Origin: Juglans regia
Lineage: Eukaryota > Streptophyta > Magnoliopsida > Fagales > Juglandaceae
Reading direction: 5' to 3'
NCBI RefSeq assembly: GCF_001411555.2
Contig: NC_049909.1
Span: 21,748,623 to 21,812,622, forward strand
Length of the DNA stretch: 64,000 nt
A program made the position numbers and the translations under genes. The notes beneath the pieces were generated by a model that ran no database searches, was not told the origin of the DNA, and was given only the letters and a program-made list of their open reading frames with translations. Positions 47,801-61,400 of the stretch are shown in pieces (the first letter of the stretch is position 1; every line of letters begins with the position of its first letter).

Positions 47801-50800
47801 CATTTGCAAACTTGACCTCAATGACAGAGTTGTAAGCTTCTAATTATTTCTTTCTATATCGAGTTTTATTTCCATGTGCTGAAATTATAAGTTACTAATA
47901 TTTGCCTTTTGATCAGATACCTATGACACTTTTTTTTTTTTTTTTTTTGGTCTTGTCCATCATTGATCAAACGTAAATGCAGTCGGATCAGTGACAATCA
48001 ATTTTCTGGACAGATTTCCAGTTATATTCAAAATTGGAAAAATCTCACTAAATTGTGAAACCTTATAATATATTCCTTTTTTGAAAAGATTTTGTTGTTA
48101 TTATATTACGAAAATCGTATATTATCATGACTCATAAAATCCAAATATGGCAACATGAACAGATATATTCAGGCAAGTGGTTTGAAGGGGCCAATTCCTC
48201 CCCTTGATCTTTTGGGAAAGTTAACTGTCTTGTAAGTATGAATATTCTTGGCCTATTATTCTCACAGCTATATATATATATATATATATATATATAATCA
48301 TCTCGGTATATATGGAGATGGAACATATATATAATATGATTTGAACGACTATTATTTGTTGAATTTTGACATACAGGATGATCAGTGACTTGAATGGATC
48401 TGATCAAGTAACTAATTTTCCACTGAAAAACATTGACGTGGCACGATGGAAAACACTGTGAGTCCAATGTTTCAGCAGCATAATTTTCCAAAGTAATGTA
48501 CGATCCTTATGGCTAGCTACTTTACTCAAGTTTTACATAATTAGTTACTCTTTTTTTTTTGCAAGGATATTGAGGAATTGCAATCTTACTGGACCGCTAC
48601 CCGAGCCAATATTATCTCCCGGGGTTGGGATATCATTGTTAACCTTGTTCGTATAGTACTTTTTGATCATCTTCCACTTATTTTCCAGCCCGTTTTCTGA
48701 TATATATTTTAGAAACCTTCGTGAAACTAATTGTACCGCTTGAAAGGACCGGAGTTGAATCTAATTCAGTTAGTTATAAATTCTCCTCATGCAGAGATCT
48801 CAGCTTCAACAGTCTAAGTGGAGAAATTCCAGAGAGTTTTGGAAGTTCACTACGAGATGTACCACGCATGTAAGCAATATTGCAGACAGAAATAGATTGA
48901 TTTCATTCAAATTAAAGCTGAGATCAACTAGCTAAGTATTGGCATATTGGGGATGTAGAAGTCCCATTAATTTAGAATAGCCTGATCAATTAAGCAATTT
49001 CTCAGCCTACTTTTCCAGTTTGTTCAATTTTTCGTTTAATTTGGATATTGGAAATATCTTATTATTTTTTACTTATTTTTCATTATTATTAAATATTTTA
49101 TCATTATTTTTTTTATTCTTATTTTTACTATTATTAACACAATATCTTAAAATATCTCACTATTAGTACGTGAATTATTATTGATATATTTAGCTAGCGT
49201 TTTCAACGTGTTAAAAAATCTGCATAATGAGGTACCCGCATTAATGACTTAGCTCATCACATATAAATACTGATTTAGGCATTTCAATATGTTTAAAAAT
49301 TTATAAAATCTAATTCCAAAAAGTTAAATTAAAAAAAAAAGAAATAAATTTAATTATTTATATTCATCTTTACGATATTTGTCTCAGAGCAAGTTTACCA
49401 ACGCTAGCAGCTGTAATGCACAAAACTACGTATGTAATGATGCTGACAGCTGGTTAATACTGATTCTGTACAGATACTTAACCCGCAACTTGTTTACTGG
49501 ACCAATACCTGATTGGATACTGGATGGAGGAAAAAATATGTAAGCAAATTCTCGGCCAAATTCCATATCAATATTTGAGCTTTCTTGGAATGCGTGGTAG
49601 GCTAGGCTGGCATTTAAGACTACATAATTAAGGGTGATGCTACAGCTCCCGCTGGGACTCCTGCGGGGAGCTGTAGGATTATTTTATATATTTTTTATTT
49701 AAATAATTTTTTATATAAATCTTTTAATATTTTAAAATATTTATAATAAATTTAAAATATTATTAAAAAAATACTTTTTTAATCAGAAAGAAAAAAATAT
49801 ATATATTAAAAAATATTTTCTTAATTACAAAATTTATTTCATGATTAAGAAAATATTTTTTAATAATACTATTTTTTTTTAATATTTAAAATGGATATGC
49901 TACAGCTTCGTTGGATTTAACATGTACTTTTTTATATGTATTTTTTTAATTTATTTTATATATATATTTTTTTACACTTTTAAAAAATAAAATAAATTTA
50001 AAATATCATTAAAAAACACTTCTATAATCAGAAAGTAAAAAAAATTATTAAAAAATATTTTCTTAATCACGAAGTAGAATAAATATTATTTCGTGATTAA
50101 GAAAATATTTTTTAATAATATTATAATTTTTATTTTATTTTTTAAAATATTTAAAATTATTAAAAATATTTATATAAAAAAAAACTAAAAAAAAATAGAT
50201 AAAAGAATGCTACAAGCTCCCGGGCATGTAGCATTTTCCTATAATTAATTAGCATGATGATAACTAATAAGGCTGTTGGTTTGACAGTTGACACTGCAGT
50301 CTACTCGTGTGTTATTTTTCATCTGCATATCAGCTTAAAAATGGATGAATGAAAAAATGTTCTGATCACCGAAACCAATTAGTTCTGCACAAATTTACTA
50401 ATTCCAATATCTTCTTTCAAATTCGAGACTCATATATTTGTATTATATATTGCTGTATTTGTTTCGAATTGAAGGGAAAGAACTAGCCTACTTACTGGTT
50501 TCGAATCGAAGGTTCTGGTATTTGTTTATGGCATTAGTAGCAAACATAATTATGACTATATATGAAGAAGATCATGATGATCATTTTAGGCAGTATTTGC
50601 TAACTATTATTAGCTTATGATAGATAATTAATTGATAAGCTGAATCTTTTGGCCAATACACAAGAATGAATTATACGAAGAATAAGAAGAATAATTTGAA
50701 TCTGATGTGATCATCTTCCCAAGAATTTGATGATCTGTCATGTAAAGTAAAAGTACTTGTGATAATTTGATCGTGCTGCATTAGGGAAGACGATGAAACG

Positions 50801-53800
50801 CAATGCTTCTTTTGTGTGCAGCGATCTTTCATATAACAAGTTTACAATTCCTGAAGGATCTAAATTATCATCATCAAATTGTCAATATGGGAAAGGGTAA
50901 GACTTTCATGATCTAATAATATGAGACGCACATGCTGCATGCAGCATGGTCACATATACTCACTCATGAACTTTTATCTTGGTGTCATGCATTTTCCTCA
51001 TCAGGATTAACTTGTTCGCAAGCTCTTCGATGGACAATGAGACGTAAGTATCAATTTGTTTTGTAAGTTTTTCTAAGGTCAACTTTCATGTGAAATATGA
51101 CACAAATCCAATTTAATTCGTTCATGTTATATATATTAATGCTAACTTGTTGATCTGGACCTTCATTGTATTACGTACGTACCAGTAGCAATATTGTTTC
51201 GTGTTTGAGGATCAGCTCGCGTTGTCCCAAAAGTAAGTTGAAATGTCATATATATACTTCCTCTAGATTGATAAATTCTCGTGGTTACATTTGGGTCATC
51301 AGTGCGTGGTATAATTTTTGATCAGCAATACGACATTCATGTTCTTAGCAAAACTTCCTACAGTTTGTAAATATATAGATTTTTAAAAACAAACAAAAAA
51401 ATGACGTAGAAAAAAAAACTCATCTGAAATTGTAAAGGCCGTTTTCTTCCTTTTGCAACCCTCCCCCCCAATTTTTCTTTTTAATGAAATTAGGCCTCAT
51501 GTTTTGTCTACCCGATGAACATGTGTGGCTAAAATGTTGCTTTTTGTCTCAGATGGCCAGTACAAGCTTCATATAAATTGCGGCGGACAAGAAGTAACTG
51601 TTAATAACAGTATTAAATTTGATGCTGATACAAATTCAGGGGGACCTTCAAATTTCTTCCTCGCACAAGACTACTACTGGTCGTTTAGCAGCACTGGTCA
51701 TTTCCTATTAGATAACCGCCCTAAAAAAGCTTTCATTTTGTCAAATTTATCCAGACTCTCTACGGACACGACCAATCCCGAACTGTACATGACAGCGCGT
51801 TTTTCTCCTCTCTCTCTTACTTATTATGCCTTTTGTTTGGTAAGTGGAAAGTACAGAGTAAGGCTCCATTTTGCGGAGATAGTGTTCACTGATGATGAAA
51901 CGTATAAGAGCTTGGGAAGACGTGTATTTGATGTTTACATTCAGGTAAATTTCCTACGTACGTAAACATTGTTGCTAGCATGAAACAATTGTTAATGCAT
52001 AATTAACATGTAATTAATGGATTCGAACATTAATATATATATTGTAGGGAGAGCGAAGGCTGAAGGATTTCGATATTGTAAAGGCGGCAGGTGGGGTTCG
52101 TAAGCCAAATATACAAAGTTTTGATGCTGTCGTGACTAATAGTGGTACCCTGGAGATCCGTTTCTACTGGGCTGGGAAGGGGACAAATACTATCCCATCG
52201 ATAGGAGACTATGGTCCTCTTATTTCAGCCATTTCTGTGGATTATCGTAGGTTTTCTGTTGAATATTGAGCTCTTGCATTCACTTCTAATGGCCTGGTTT
52301 GCTCACGTATCTAATTAAGCTTTTGATTTTACTTTTCTTTAATTCTGTGGATAATTTAAGGCAGCATGATGACGCACATACTTCATGCAACATGCCAAAC
52401 TCATTAAATTCCATCAATTTGTTTTTTTTATGTAACTGTTCATTTCAATATTTTCCTTTAATTTGTTTGAAAACAAATCATGCAGACTATTAAAATTCCA
52501 ATTAAGTAGTGAAAGATCAAAATAATTGTGTTGATTTTTAACTACTTTTGAAACTGTCGGACTTCATACATTTCTTAGTTGGCTAGTTGATGATTTCTCC
52601 TATCAATTGCCTTGACATGAATATTGATCTTAAACTATAACCCTCCTAAATTTATATATTCTCGATGCAAACTGTCTTGGAATTTATTCATAATATTCTA
52701 GTATGTATAGTAATATGATTTATTTTCTATCATATTTAGTTTATTGTATAAATCAATTAATATAATTGATTTATTATATTTCCGTCATTTCTCTAGCTCC
52801 ATTCACTGGCCTATAAATAGGGACACATATTATGCATTCAACACTTCATTATAGCAAAGATGTAGGCCTCAAGGCCTCTATCATTCTCTCTCTCCCCATC
52901 TCCCTTCTCTTTTCTATATTTTATTTTATTTTATTTTTATTTTTATTTTCTACAGTTGATCAAATCCCTTCAAGTATACCTAAAGGGGGAGTGGTTGGAA
53001 TTATCGTTGCCGGAGCTTTTGTTATAATATTATTTATTGTGGCTATACTCTGGTGGAAAGGTTGTCTAGGACAAAGATCAAGTGCTACTGAACATGGTAG
53101 TTTCGAGGCAATTAATATTGTTATTATCAAGCAGTTTCCTTCTCTACAATCAATATATAGAAGTTTCATTAAAATATTTTTCATCTGTATCATAAGGAAT
53201 ATTGTTAAGAATTCTTCAAATTTCCTAAAGATACTTGCCTATCTAACTTGGCACCATCCTCAGATTTAAGAGGCCTAGACCTGAAAACTGGAATATTCAC
53301 CTTAAGGCAAATCAAAACAGCCACAAACAATTTTGATGCGGCGAATAAAATTGGGGAAGGTGGTTTTGGTTCTGTTTATAAGGTATAGTGGAGCAAATAA
53401 TTTCCTTTGATTGATACGAGTTGAACTGATCTTCTTAAGTGTAGCTCTTTCTTTTTGAAGTGTCATTGTTTAAGCATGAAAAGAAGTACCATGTTTTCTT
53501 TATGCACGTAGGGCCTTTTGTCTGATGGCACCACGATGGCAATCAAACAGCTTTCTTCCAAATCAAAGCAAGGAAATCGTGAGTTTTTGAATGAGATCGG
53601 CATGATTTCTGCTTTGCAACACCCTCATCTTGTAAAGCTCTATGGATGCTGTGTTGAAGGAAATCAATTGTTGCTGGTATACGAGTACATGGAAAATAAT
53701 AGCCTCGCTCGTGCTTTGTTTGGTAAAGTTTTATATATATCTTCATGCACGAATTACTTTGTTTACTTGTATGTGTTTTAGTTTACATGCAATCAATGAT

Positions 53801-55116
53801 AACATGCATGTATCATGTATGCATGATGCTAATCCTAATTAAAATGCTTTCTATTAACTTGATTGATTGAAGGGCCAGAAGAATATCAATTACAATTGGA
53901 TTGGCCAACAAGACATAGGATTTGTGTTGGTATAGCAAGAGGTTTGGCCTATCTCCATGAAGAGTCAAGGTTGAAGATTGTCCATAGAGACATCAAGGCT
54001 ACTAATGTCTTGCTTGATAAAAATCTCAACCCTAAGATATCCGACTTTGGTATGGCCAAGCTTGATGAAGAGGATAATACCCACATCAGCACCCGAATTG
54101 CTGGAACTTAGTGAGTTGTATTTTATAATTCACCTAAGACTTTTGTTTTAAACGAAAAAAAAAAAAAAAACAATTAGAAATGTTTGTCGTTGATTATATA
54201 GCAATATTAGAAATTCCCGATGTTGAAAATGCCACATGATGATCTGTGATTTTGCAGTGGTTATATGGCACCTGAGTATGCGATGCGAGGCTATTTAACT
54301 GACAAAGCAGATGTTTATAGCTTTGGAGTAGTCGCCTTGGAAATTGTCAATGGGAAGAGCAACACGAGTCCCCGGTCTAAGGGGGAAGCTCTACATCTTC
54401 TTGATTGGGTGATTTCAATATCTTTTTGTCTTGCATTTCTTGCTTTTACACTCTTGGTTATTTTTATTTTCTTGTGTTTGCTAATATTAAAAATGTGGAT
54501 TAGCTGGGGAAACATTTCATGATAGATATAAACTATCCAATTGCCACACTTGCAGAGCAAGAATGAAGAATCAACTCTGTCTTCTATTATCTGTTTCCCG
54601 AGTACTTTTTTCTTGGAGTACAAATTTCTTACCAATATCACGTTGTTACTGATTTCTCAAGTCAAAAAGAGCTATTTTTCCTCTGTAGTCAGTAGCTTAT
54701 TCTATGATTTGTTTATGTAGGCACTTGTTTTAAAAGAGAAAGGAAATCTATTGGATTTGGTTGATCCAAGATTAGGCTCAAACTACATGAAGGAAGAGGT
54801 TATGCGTTTGATTAATGTGGCTCTCCTATGCACTAATGTTTCTGCATCAGTTAGGCCTACCATGTCCTCAGTGGTGAGCATGCTTGAGGGCGACGCTGTT
54901 ATTCCAGAGTTGGGTCCAAATTTAAGTATCATAGATGATGAAATGAAAGTGAAGGCACTATGTGAGCATTTCCAAGATAAGAAAGAACTGAGTAGGTCGG
55001 AAAATAGCCAGACCCAAAGTTTATTAAGGGATGATCCATTCACGGGTTCTTCTACATCCGCTGTTGATCTATATCCAATCAACGTGGATTCTAGTTATTG
55101 GGAGAAAAGAGTTTAG
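44871..55116 (+). CDS. RLK gene C: intact LRR-malectin receptor-like serine/threonine kinase (LRR VIII-2)
   Basis: 24 exons join to 3,051 nt (1,016 aa) with matching phases: 44871-44970, 45122-45290, 46618-46689, 46783-46854, 47315-47386, 47479-47550, 47760-47831, 47983-48054, 48163-48231, 48377-48457, 48566-48646, 48795-48869, 49474-49539, 50822-50896, 51005-51043, 51216-51232, 51553-51944, 52048-52246, 52956-53096, 53264-53382, 53512-53722, 53873-54110, 54258-54408, 54721-55116. The product has a signal peptide (about 1-24), an LRR cap and about 11 LRRs mostly one per 66-81-nt exon, a malectin domain (about 402-595, [10 protein letters not shown]), one membrane helix (about 607-631) and a kinase with [14 protein letters not shown] (K697), HRD (D795) and DFG (D813), so an RD kinase. 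It resembles Arabidopsis At1g53430/At3g14840 receptors, which act at the plasma membrane in signalling; the ligand is unknown. A TBL remnant follows 0.75 kb downstream. Confidence 0.93.
46097..46131. repeat. TTA microsatellite in intron 2 of gene C
   Basis: About ten consecutive att/tta units within the 1.3-kb second intron. The rest of that intron is AT-rich with no other feature. Confidence 0.85.
48268..48297. repeat. TA microsatellite in intron 9 of gene C
   Basis: About 13 consecutive TA units between exons 9 and 10. Confidence 0.85.
49633..50245. mobile_element. MITE-like elements in intron 13 of gene C
   Basis: The left part starts with a hairpin (gctacagctcccgc...gcggggagctgtag, 49,639-49,673). 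A second terminus-like piece, gctacagcttcg, occurs near 49,895, and the block ends with gctacaagctcccgggcatgtagc near 50,211. The core gattaagaaaatatttttta occurs twice (about 49,845 and 50,095), so two related elements, possibly one inside the other, are likely. Confidence 0.65.
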
Positions 55117-55860
55117 ATAAATGAGCAATACTGCTGATCTTCATGCTAAGTTTGCCGTCTTTAATCGTGCATTAATTATTGTGACATATTATATATGTGG
55201 TGTACTTAAATGAAAAGTCACATTATTTAATAAGGATTCTGTGGTGTAATAAATGTGAATTGCTAGCATAGCTAGGCATCTGAAAAACCGTAAACTTTTA
55301 TATGTGATACTGATCTGGGATTATATTTAAATTGGGACATAATCTTTATGTTTTACAATTTACATTTCCTGATTTTCATGTTTAATTTTTCCATTGATAT
55401 CGCATTCTGATTAGATTTTGTATATCATGTTGGTCTATAAAATCAAAAGATTTATAGCCATACTCGGCAATTTTTTACGTACGCATCCCCTTTTGATTTT
55501 TCCGGATTATAAGATAAAAAAATATTTATATTGAATTTGTAAAATACATATATAAATTCTCCTTATATTTAATTTTTTACATATTATATTTTAATTTTTA
55601 ATTTCTTCAACCCGGTTGGTTCCATCTACTTGTTATAAAGCAGAATGCTCTACGATTGGGATTTTTTCAGTGCGAGCGACGTACAATGTTAAACGTATTG
55701 GAAGGCCATTAACTTGATTGATTTTGTGAAATCACCACAATTAATTAAATCTACATCTTCCTATCAATTTAAGTTTTTGAGACGAACAATGATGATTTCA
55801 GAAATTTTGTTATCATCTGTGCATATTACATGGGAATTTCATGGATGATGGGGTTGCAAG

Positions 55861-57207
55861 AATATCGCATTTCTGTGGCGCTATCTCGCAATGGGTTTCT
55901 AGTTGATCTGGTAAAAGAAAAGATGGGCGCAGTCCTGAAGCTGGACTCCATTAACAATGGTAATGCATGGAGAGGATATGACATGCTTATCTTCAACACC
56001 TGGCACTGGTGGCTCCATACAGGAAGAAAACAACCGTACGTACATACGTAATTAATTAGATTCTCGAACAACATGAGCTGCATGTCTTTTTGGTGCTTCA
56101 ACGTACGTACGTACGTAGGTCTAATATTAAGAAATATTATTATTGTTTTGAAGTTGCAGTTGGGATTACATTCAACAAGGAGATAGAATACACAAAGATA
56201 TGGATCGTTTGGTTGCTTTCAAGGAGGGGCTCACTACTTGGTCAAAGTGGGTGGACTCTAACGTTGATCCTAAAATAACCAAAGTATTCTTCCAAGGAAT
56301 TTCTCCAACCCATTTCAAGTAATTAAGCCCTGATCTTCTACAACTCAACCCGTTTTATATATGGTAATATATATTGAATTTCGAGTTTTGGAATGTAAAA
56401 AAGTAATTTTATCAATCTAATAATTCTTTTAGGTAAAAATGATATTTGAAAATTTTATAGAAGAATAATGACACGAGTCTTAAGGTGTGTACTGATCACT
56501 TTGAAAAAAGTGTAATCTATCAAAGTATTTATAAAAGCTGAAAATTCATTTTTTAAAAATATATATCAAATTGAGATTTTTCTTAAAAAACACCTACAAA
56601 GTTCGAACGTATAGAAAATGTACTCAAAAACCGTCATAGAAACTTTTACTAAATAGTAAACAATTTCTTTTTTGAAAAATTATACTTATCATCTCCACAC
56701 AATACATGAGTGCCACACATGGTTTTCTAATTTTTATTTTTATTTTTTTTCTTCTTAAATGTAAGGTGTATGGATGATAAATAGAAGAACTTAATTAGTT
56801 TAAGAGGAATAAAATAAAATAAATATAAATATAGTGTGTGGTGTGTGCCGTGTGGTATGGTCAACAACAAAATTCTAATTTTTGGTGGTCATGTTGAATT
56901 CAACAGTGGCAAAGACTGGAATTCATCGAAGTCCACAACGTGCCATGAAGAAACCAAACCCTTGAGGAGTTCGACATATCCAAAGGGTTCTCCACCAGCA
57001 GTAGCTGTTGTAAAGAGTGTGTTGAAGAAAATCTCAACTCTTGTCACATTGCTCGACGTGACTACATTATCCCAATTGAGAAAAGATGGACACCCATCCA
57101 TTTATGGCTTTTGAGGGAAAAGGGGGAACGATTGTAGTCATTGGTGTCTTCCTGGTGTCCCTGATACATGGAATCAACTCTTATACGCAACTCTTATCAC
57201 TCCATGA
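55861..57207 (+). pseudogene. TBL/PC-esterase gene remnant, copy 2 (5'-truncated)
   Basis: Three exons: 55,861-56,035 (SVALSRNGFLVDLVKEKMG, GNAWRGYDMLIFNTWHWWLH), 56,160-56,318 ([31 protein letters not shown]) and 56,907-57,207 ([56 protein letters not shown]). This matches the second half of TBL/DUF231 wall-polysaccharide O-acetyltransferases, Golgi membrane proteins. The exons with the membrane anchor and GDS motif are absent upstream, and GGA is replaced by TGA at 57,112-57,114. Copy 1 at 34.4 kb has an intact codon there but a different lesion. Confidence 0.88.
56100..56118. repeat. ACGT microsatellite
   Basis: About four and a half acgt units in the first intron of the TBL remnant, with a shorter run near 56,036-56,048. 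Confidence 0.8.
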
Positions 57208-58262
57208 AATTCAAAAAATAATTAGAACTTTTTAACCAATATTATAAACTGTATTTCTAATGGTAATACGCATACTATTCTATGTGCATGTTTGGTGAAA
57301 ATCGTAAAGCTCCAATTCTATTTCTCTGGTAAATGAAGAAGATGAGTAAAAATAGAATTTAAAAAAATACTTGTATTCAGATGAATGTTATAGATAGTGA
57401 GAGGACCTATTTATTAAAAAAAAAAAAAAAAGACCAAGTTAAATAAGGAAGTACATAAATACAATATCTCCTAATCTAAATTGTATTCCAATCAAAATAA
57501 TATACATGAAATTACGACAACAAAATATAATCGAAATGATTGGTGCCCTTAAGAGGAGTTTTTACTTTTTTGGTAACATGAGATCAGGATAATCGAGGAA
57601 AAGTTAGGATTGAAATAAAGATTTTTAAGTTTTAGAGTGTACAAGTGCATACTCTATTTTAAAAATAAATGATTAAATTTAAGATTTACATTAAAAAAAA
57701 AATTTATTAATAAACTCTTTTTTTTTTTAAATAAAGTAGGCTGAGCTATTGAATTGATTAGGCTGGGCTTGTGCAAGAGATTGATCGTATGAATTTCACT
57801 AACAACTAACTGGGTTGGGCTCACAACTTGGGCTCAATGGATTGATCTTCGAACATTTGTAAAGAAGATTTTTTTATTTGCAAGCAGGTATATATCTCGT
57901 TCTCCCTTTTATTCCAGATTTTTCTCTTTGTTTACGTGGTCACTATAAGCGTTATCTATCAGTTTTTTTTAAAAGGAAAATATATTTATAATTGTTAATT
58001 ATATACTGTTGCGTAATTATTTAAAAAAATAATAATAAAATATGTTGACATAAAAAAAAAAATTAATTTTTTAATAATAAATTTTATTCTTTTTAAAATA
58101 ATTACGTAATATTTATATATTTTATAATTAATTTAATTACTCGTTTTTTAATGATTATTTTTACAGTATTATAACATTAAAAATTATTATACAAGAAATG
58201 ACAAAAACAAAGAAAAGAGTTGGGCGGTTCCACGCGTACCGCATACAAGTGTCCATCAACTG
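57208..58262. other. Intergenic between TBL remnant and POLD3
   Basis: 57,208-57,755 is the duplicated TBL flank. 57,756-57,970 is unique DNA. 57,975-58,140 is a decayed TIR element related to 43,229-43,402 (ttataattgttaattatata, gcgtaattatttaaaaaaat, inverted at the right end). Confidence 0.6.
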
Positions 58263-58270
58263 CCACGTGG
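58263..58270. promoter_or_regulatory. G-box upstream of POLD3
   Basis: CCACGTGG, a perfect palindrome containing the CACGTG core bound by plant bZIP and bHLH factors, 143 bp before the chosen start codon. Confidence 0.45.
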
Positions 58271-58322
58271 AGTGATCGTCGTTCCGATTTTAATCGGTCT
58301 CCCAAAAAACGCAGGGAGAGAT

Positions 58323-58332
58323 GGCGGGAAAA
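58323..58332. promoter_or_regulatory. E2F-like site upstream of POLD3
   Basis: GGCGGGAAAA; the minus strand reads TTTTCCCGCC, which fits the E2F consensus TTTSSCGS. E2F sites are common before plant replication genes, so S-phase control is plausible but inferred. Confidence 0.5.
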
Positions 58333-58412
58333 TGAGTGCCCTTAAAAGATTTGGCATCACAAAATCAGTACCCAAATTATATTTTCTCCGATCGGACAGG
58401 AGAGAAAGAAGT

Positions 58413-61400
58413 ATGGCACAACACGAAACCCTAGGAATACTGGAAGAGATCGAATCCCTCGTCTCCGATCAACTTCAAGTGGTAACAAAACTCTCTCTTT
58501 CTCTCGATTCAATGTAATCTTAGCCCAGCCCATCATCAATTTCGCGCTTCTAATTTCCGATATCTTTCTTCAATTACCCTAGTGTTTGTTAATCCTTTTT
58601 TTTTGTTTTCGCACTGCCTATTCTTTTTGAGAGAGTGTTGAATTCACCAGTTTTAGAAAGATAAGAAAGGCGAAAAGATTACATGAATTAGGGTTAGGAA
58701 GGAACGCAGACTCGGAGCTATAAAAGAGGTTGATAATCCACCTTGAGCTTCAGCTTAATCCCAAGCTCGTTAGTATCTCAGGCTGTGTTATTAGTTCTGG
58801 CCTCAGATTAACGGGACTAATAAGCATTGGTTATATGGTGATCAGAACTGAGACTTCTATGCCTGCCAACAACATTTACCTCAAAATTAATGTAACAGAG
58901 ACCATCGTTTTCTGCTTTCTCATCCTTATTCTACTGGTCTTCTTATTACTTGCAACTTCACGCGACCATATCCTTGTTGTAGTCTACTTTAGGAAGTTGC
59001 CATCAGCAGCCTGTTAGCTGAAGAATTTTTCTGAGTTTGTTATAGGATACGCTATGGTAACTACTTTACCATATGAAATTCTTTTTCAGGTTTCCTACAA
59101 GTGGCTGAGCCGCAATTATTTAGTGTCATCAAATTCTGCAAAGAGGTAAGAACTGACCTCACCAAATATCGGTTTATGGACTCTCTGCTAGAGCTTGCAT
59201 AGTTTTTTGTTTTTCAATTAGTTGATTGCTTGTATACATAGGTTGCTTCAGGAGTTTGTTGAAAAACATAAAAGTGGGTTGGAAGTAGTGTATACTTTGT
59301 CTGGCTGGTTGAAGAAAGATCTTTCAAATTACCATATAAGGCTTGTTTCTGGCCCTAAACTTGCAGGTGAGACTTTATTCAATGTTTCTTGCAATGAAAT
59401 TTTGTAATGCGTTGTATAGGATAGAGATTGGAGGGGGCAGGGAGTAAATAATTTTCCAAGAAAGGAAATGCGACTCAGAAAAAACTTTGTTACTAACATA
59501 AACTGATAAACTAATCCCTTTTCCTTTCTTTTCTTTTCTTTTTTTGCTTTATTTAAAAGCATTTGTTCTGTGAATCTGTGGACTTGATTTTGTTCTCACT
59601 GTTTCAACTCACGTCTCCCCCCTTTTTAAAACACTTTTGAGATTTAATCCAAAAGAACATTTTAAAGCACCCTTGCAGTGAGTATTACTACAAAAATTAT
59701 TTATCTGATTTATTATGAAATAAGGGTGTGTTGGCAACTTAAAGAAGAGACACTAATGTGGGATCCGTTTCTTCTGATTTTATGCAGAAGCCAAACAAGA
59801 TTTTGATGGAAATTGCTCAATTCAGGTTTATAGTGTGCAAGCTTGCATTCCAAAAGATCCAGCTGCACTTTGGAATGCTGAGTTTGTACAAGCTGAAGAG
59901 CTTTTTAAGCAGCACTTCTCGACTGACAATTGCTTGAGAGATAACAGGTTAGTGTATTTTTATGATTTAAGCTAAGTCCATCACCTTTGTTTGCCATGTT
60001 TTATGGTGCCAGTGGCCTTTCTAGTTTTATCTAGTCTATTTTGCCACAATTTCAGATTATATAGTTGCCATAGCTATTAAACCTCTAGGCAGGTTGGCAG
60101 AATTCTTCCATTCCCTTTTTACACAGAGACTGCTGAAAGCATCCTTGCACATGGTGCACCAAATTGTAATTTTGACTAAATATGCAATGAAGACCAGCCC
60201 AAACCGTCAGAGCAAAGGCAATCACACATGATAAGTCATAATCAGGATTCTCTTTTGCTTTTATTACTGTATACATACTTCATGAGTTGTTTTGGCCTTG
60301 TTAATTTGAGCATTTATGTTCAAAATAATTGAAAGAAAGAGTTGATAAAAAGCAATATTGGTCATTCTTTTTAGTGAGTAGTAATCGTAGTCTTTCCATT
60401 TACGTGGACACAAACATGAGTTAAATGTTTAACAGTTCTTTCTTGATGCTTACTACAATGCTTCTTCAGGTTCTGTGGGATCTTTAATTCATTTGTCAAG
60501 CGGAATGTGGACGAGATTCCTGTTAGCAATGCAAATCAACTGCCCAAAACTGCTGGAGGCCTAGGGCAATGCAAAAGTGGTATTGTGTATAAAAACACCA
60601 TGGCTCCACGATCTGAGCAAAATAAAGTACAGCAATCTAGCCAAAAAGTTGGTCTGCAGTCTCCCGGTGTGGTAAAAGATGTCAAAAGTGAAAGCAAGGG
60701 CACAGGAGTTCATGGTCAGGATACCAAGCTTTCTACAGATAAAGAGAAAGTCCCTCCCTTGCCTGCTGGAAAAAAGAATGTCCAGAATGGGAAAAACCCT
60801 TCTGGTGCTGGAGGTTCATTGGCAAATTTTTGGGGTCGGGCATCTGCAAAGTCAAAGCCTTGTGGCCTTGCAGATGATAATACTGTTATTCCAGTTATTC
60901 CAAATCCAACCGGTGTGTTTCCATTTAATTATCCTATGCTGTTACAATTTTGATTTTTGTTTTATAAGTAAGAAAATTTATTGATCCTATTGATCCTCAT
61001 AAATAGGCAAAGCCCAAGTACATAGGTAGTATACAAGAGAGAAATACCCAATTACAGCCACGAGCAAGAAAAAGAAGAATAAAAGTCATTAAAATTGACC
61101 CCCTCTAAAACAGCGGCCTTAGCCCAACCTAACAATTTGATTGTTTATTTGACTATAACGGAGAAATTTGTCATGATGGATCTTTTCTTGGTTAAAATTT
61201 ATGACACAACTGTTCTGCAACCATATTTTCTTAGCTCGGTCTATTAATTATTGGTTCTTGTTATGTTTTAGTCACTAGTGCTGAGGCTCAAATATGTGCT
61301 GATGAAGCTGTAGAGGTTGTCAGCAGTGATGATGATGGCCAAGATGTCAATTTTAAGAGAGCCTCCAATGCCGAAGGAATTAGAAAAAGGAGGGTTGTAT

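Noticed and set aside
54315..55082. Minus-strand frames opposite the kinase exons of gene C
   Set aside because: Antisense shadows of conserved kinase coding sequence.
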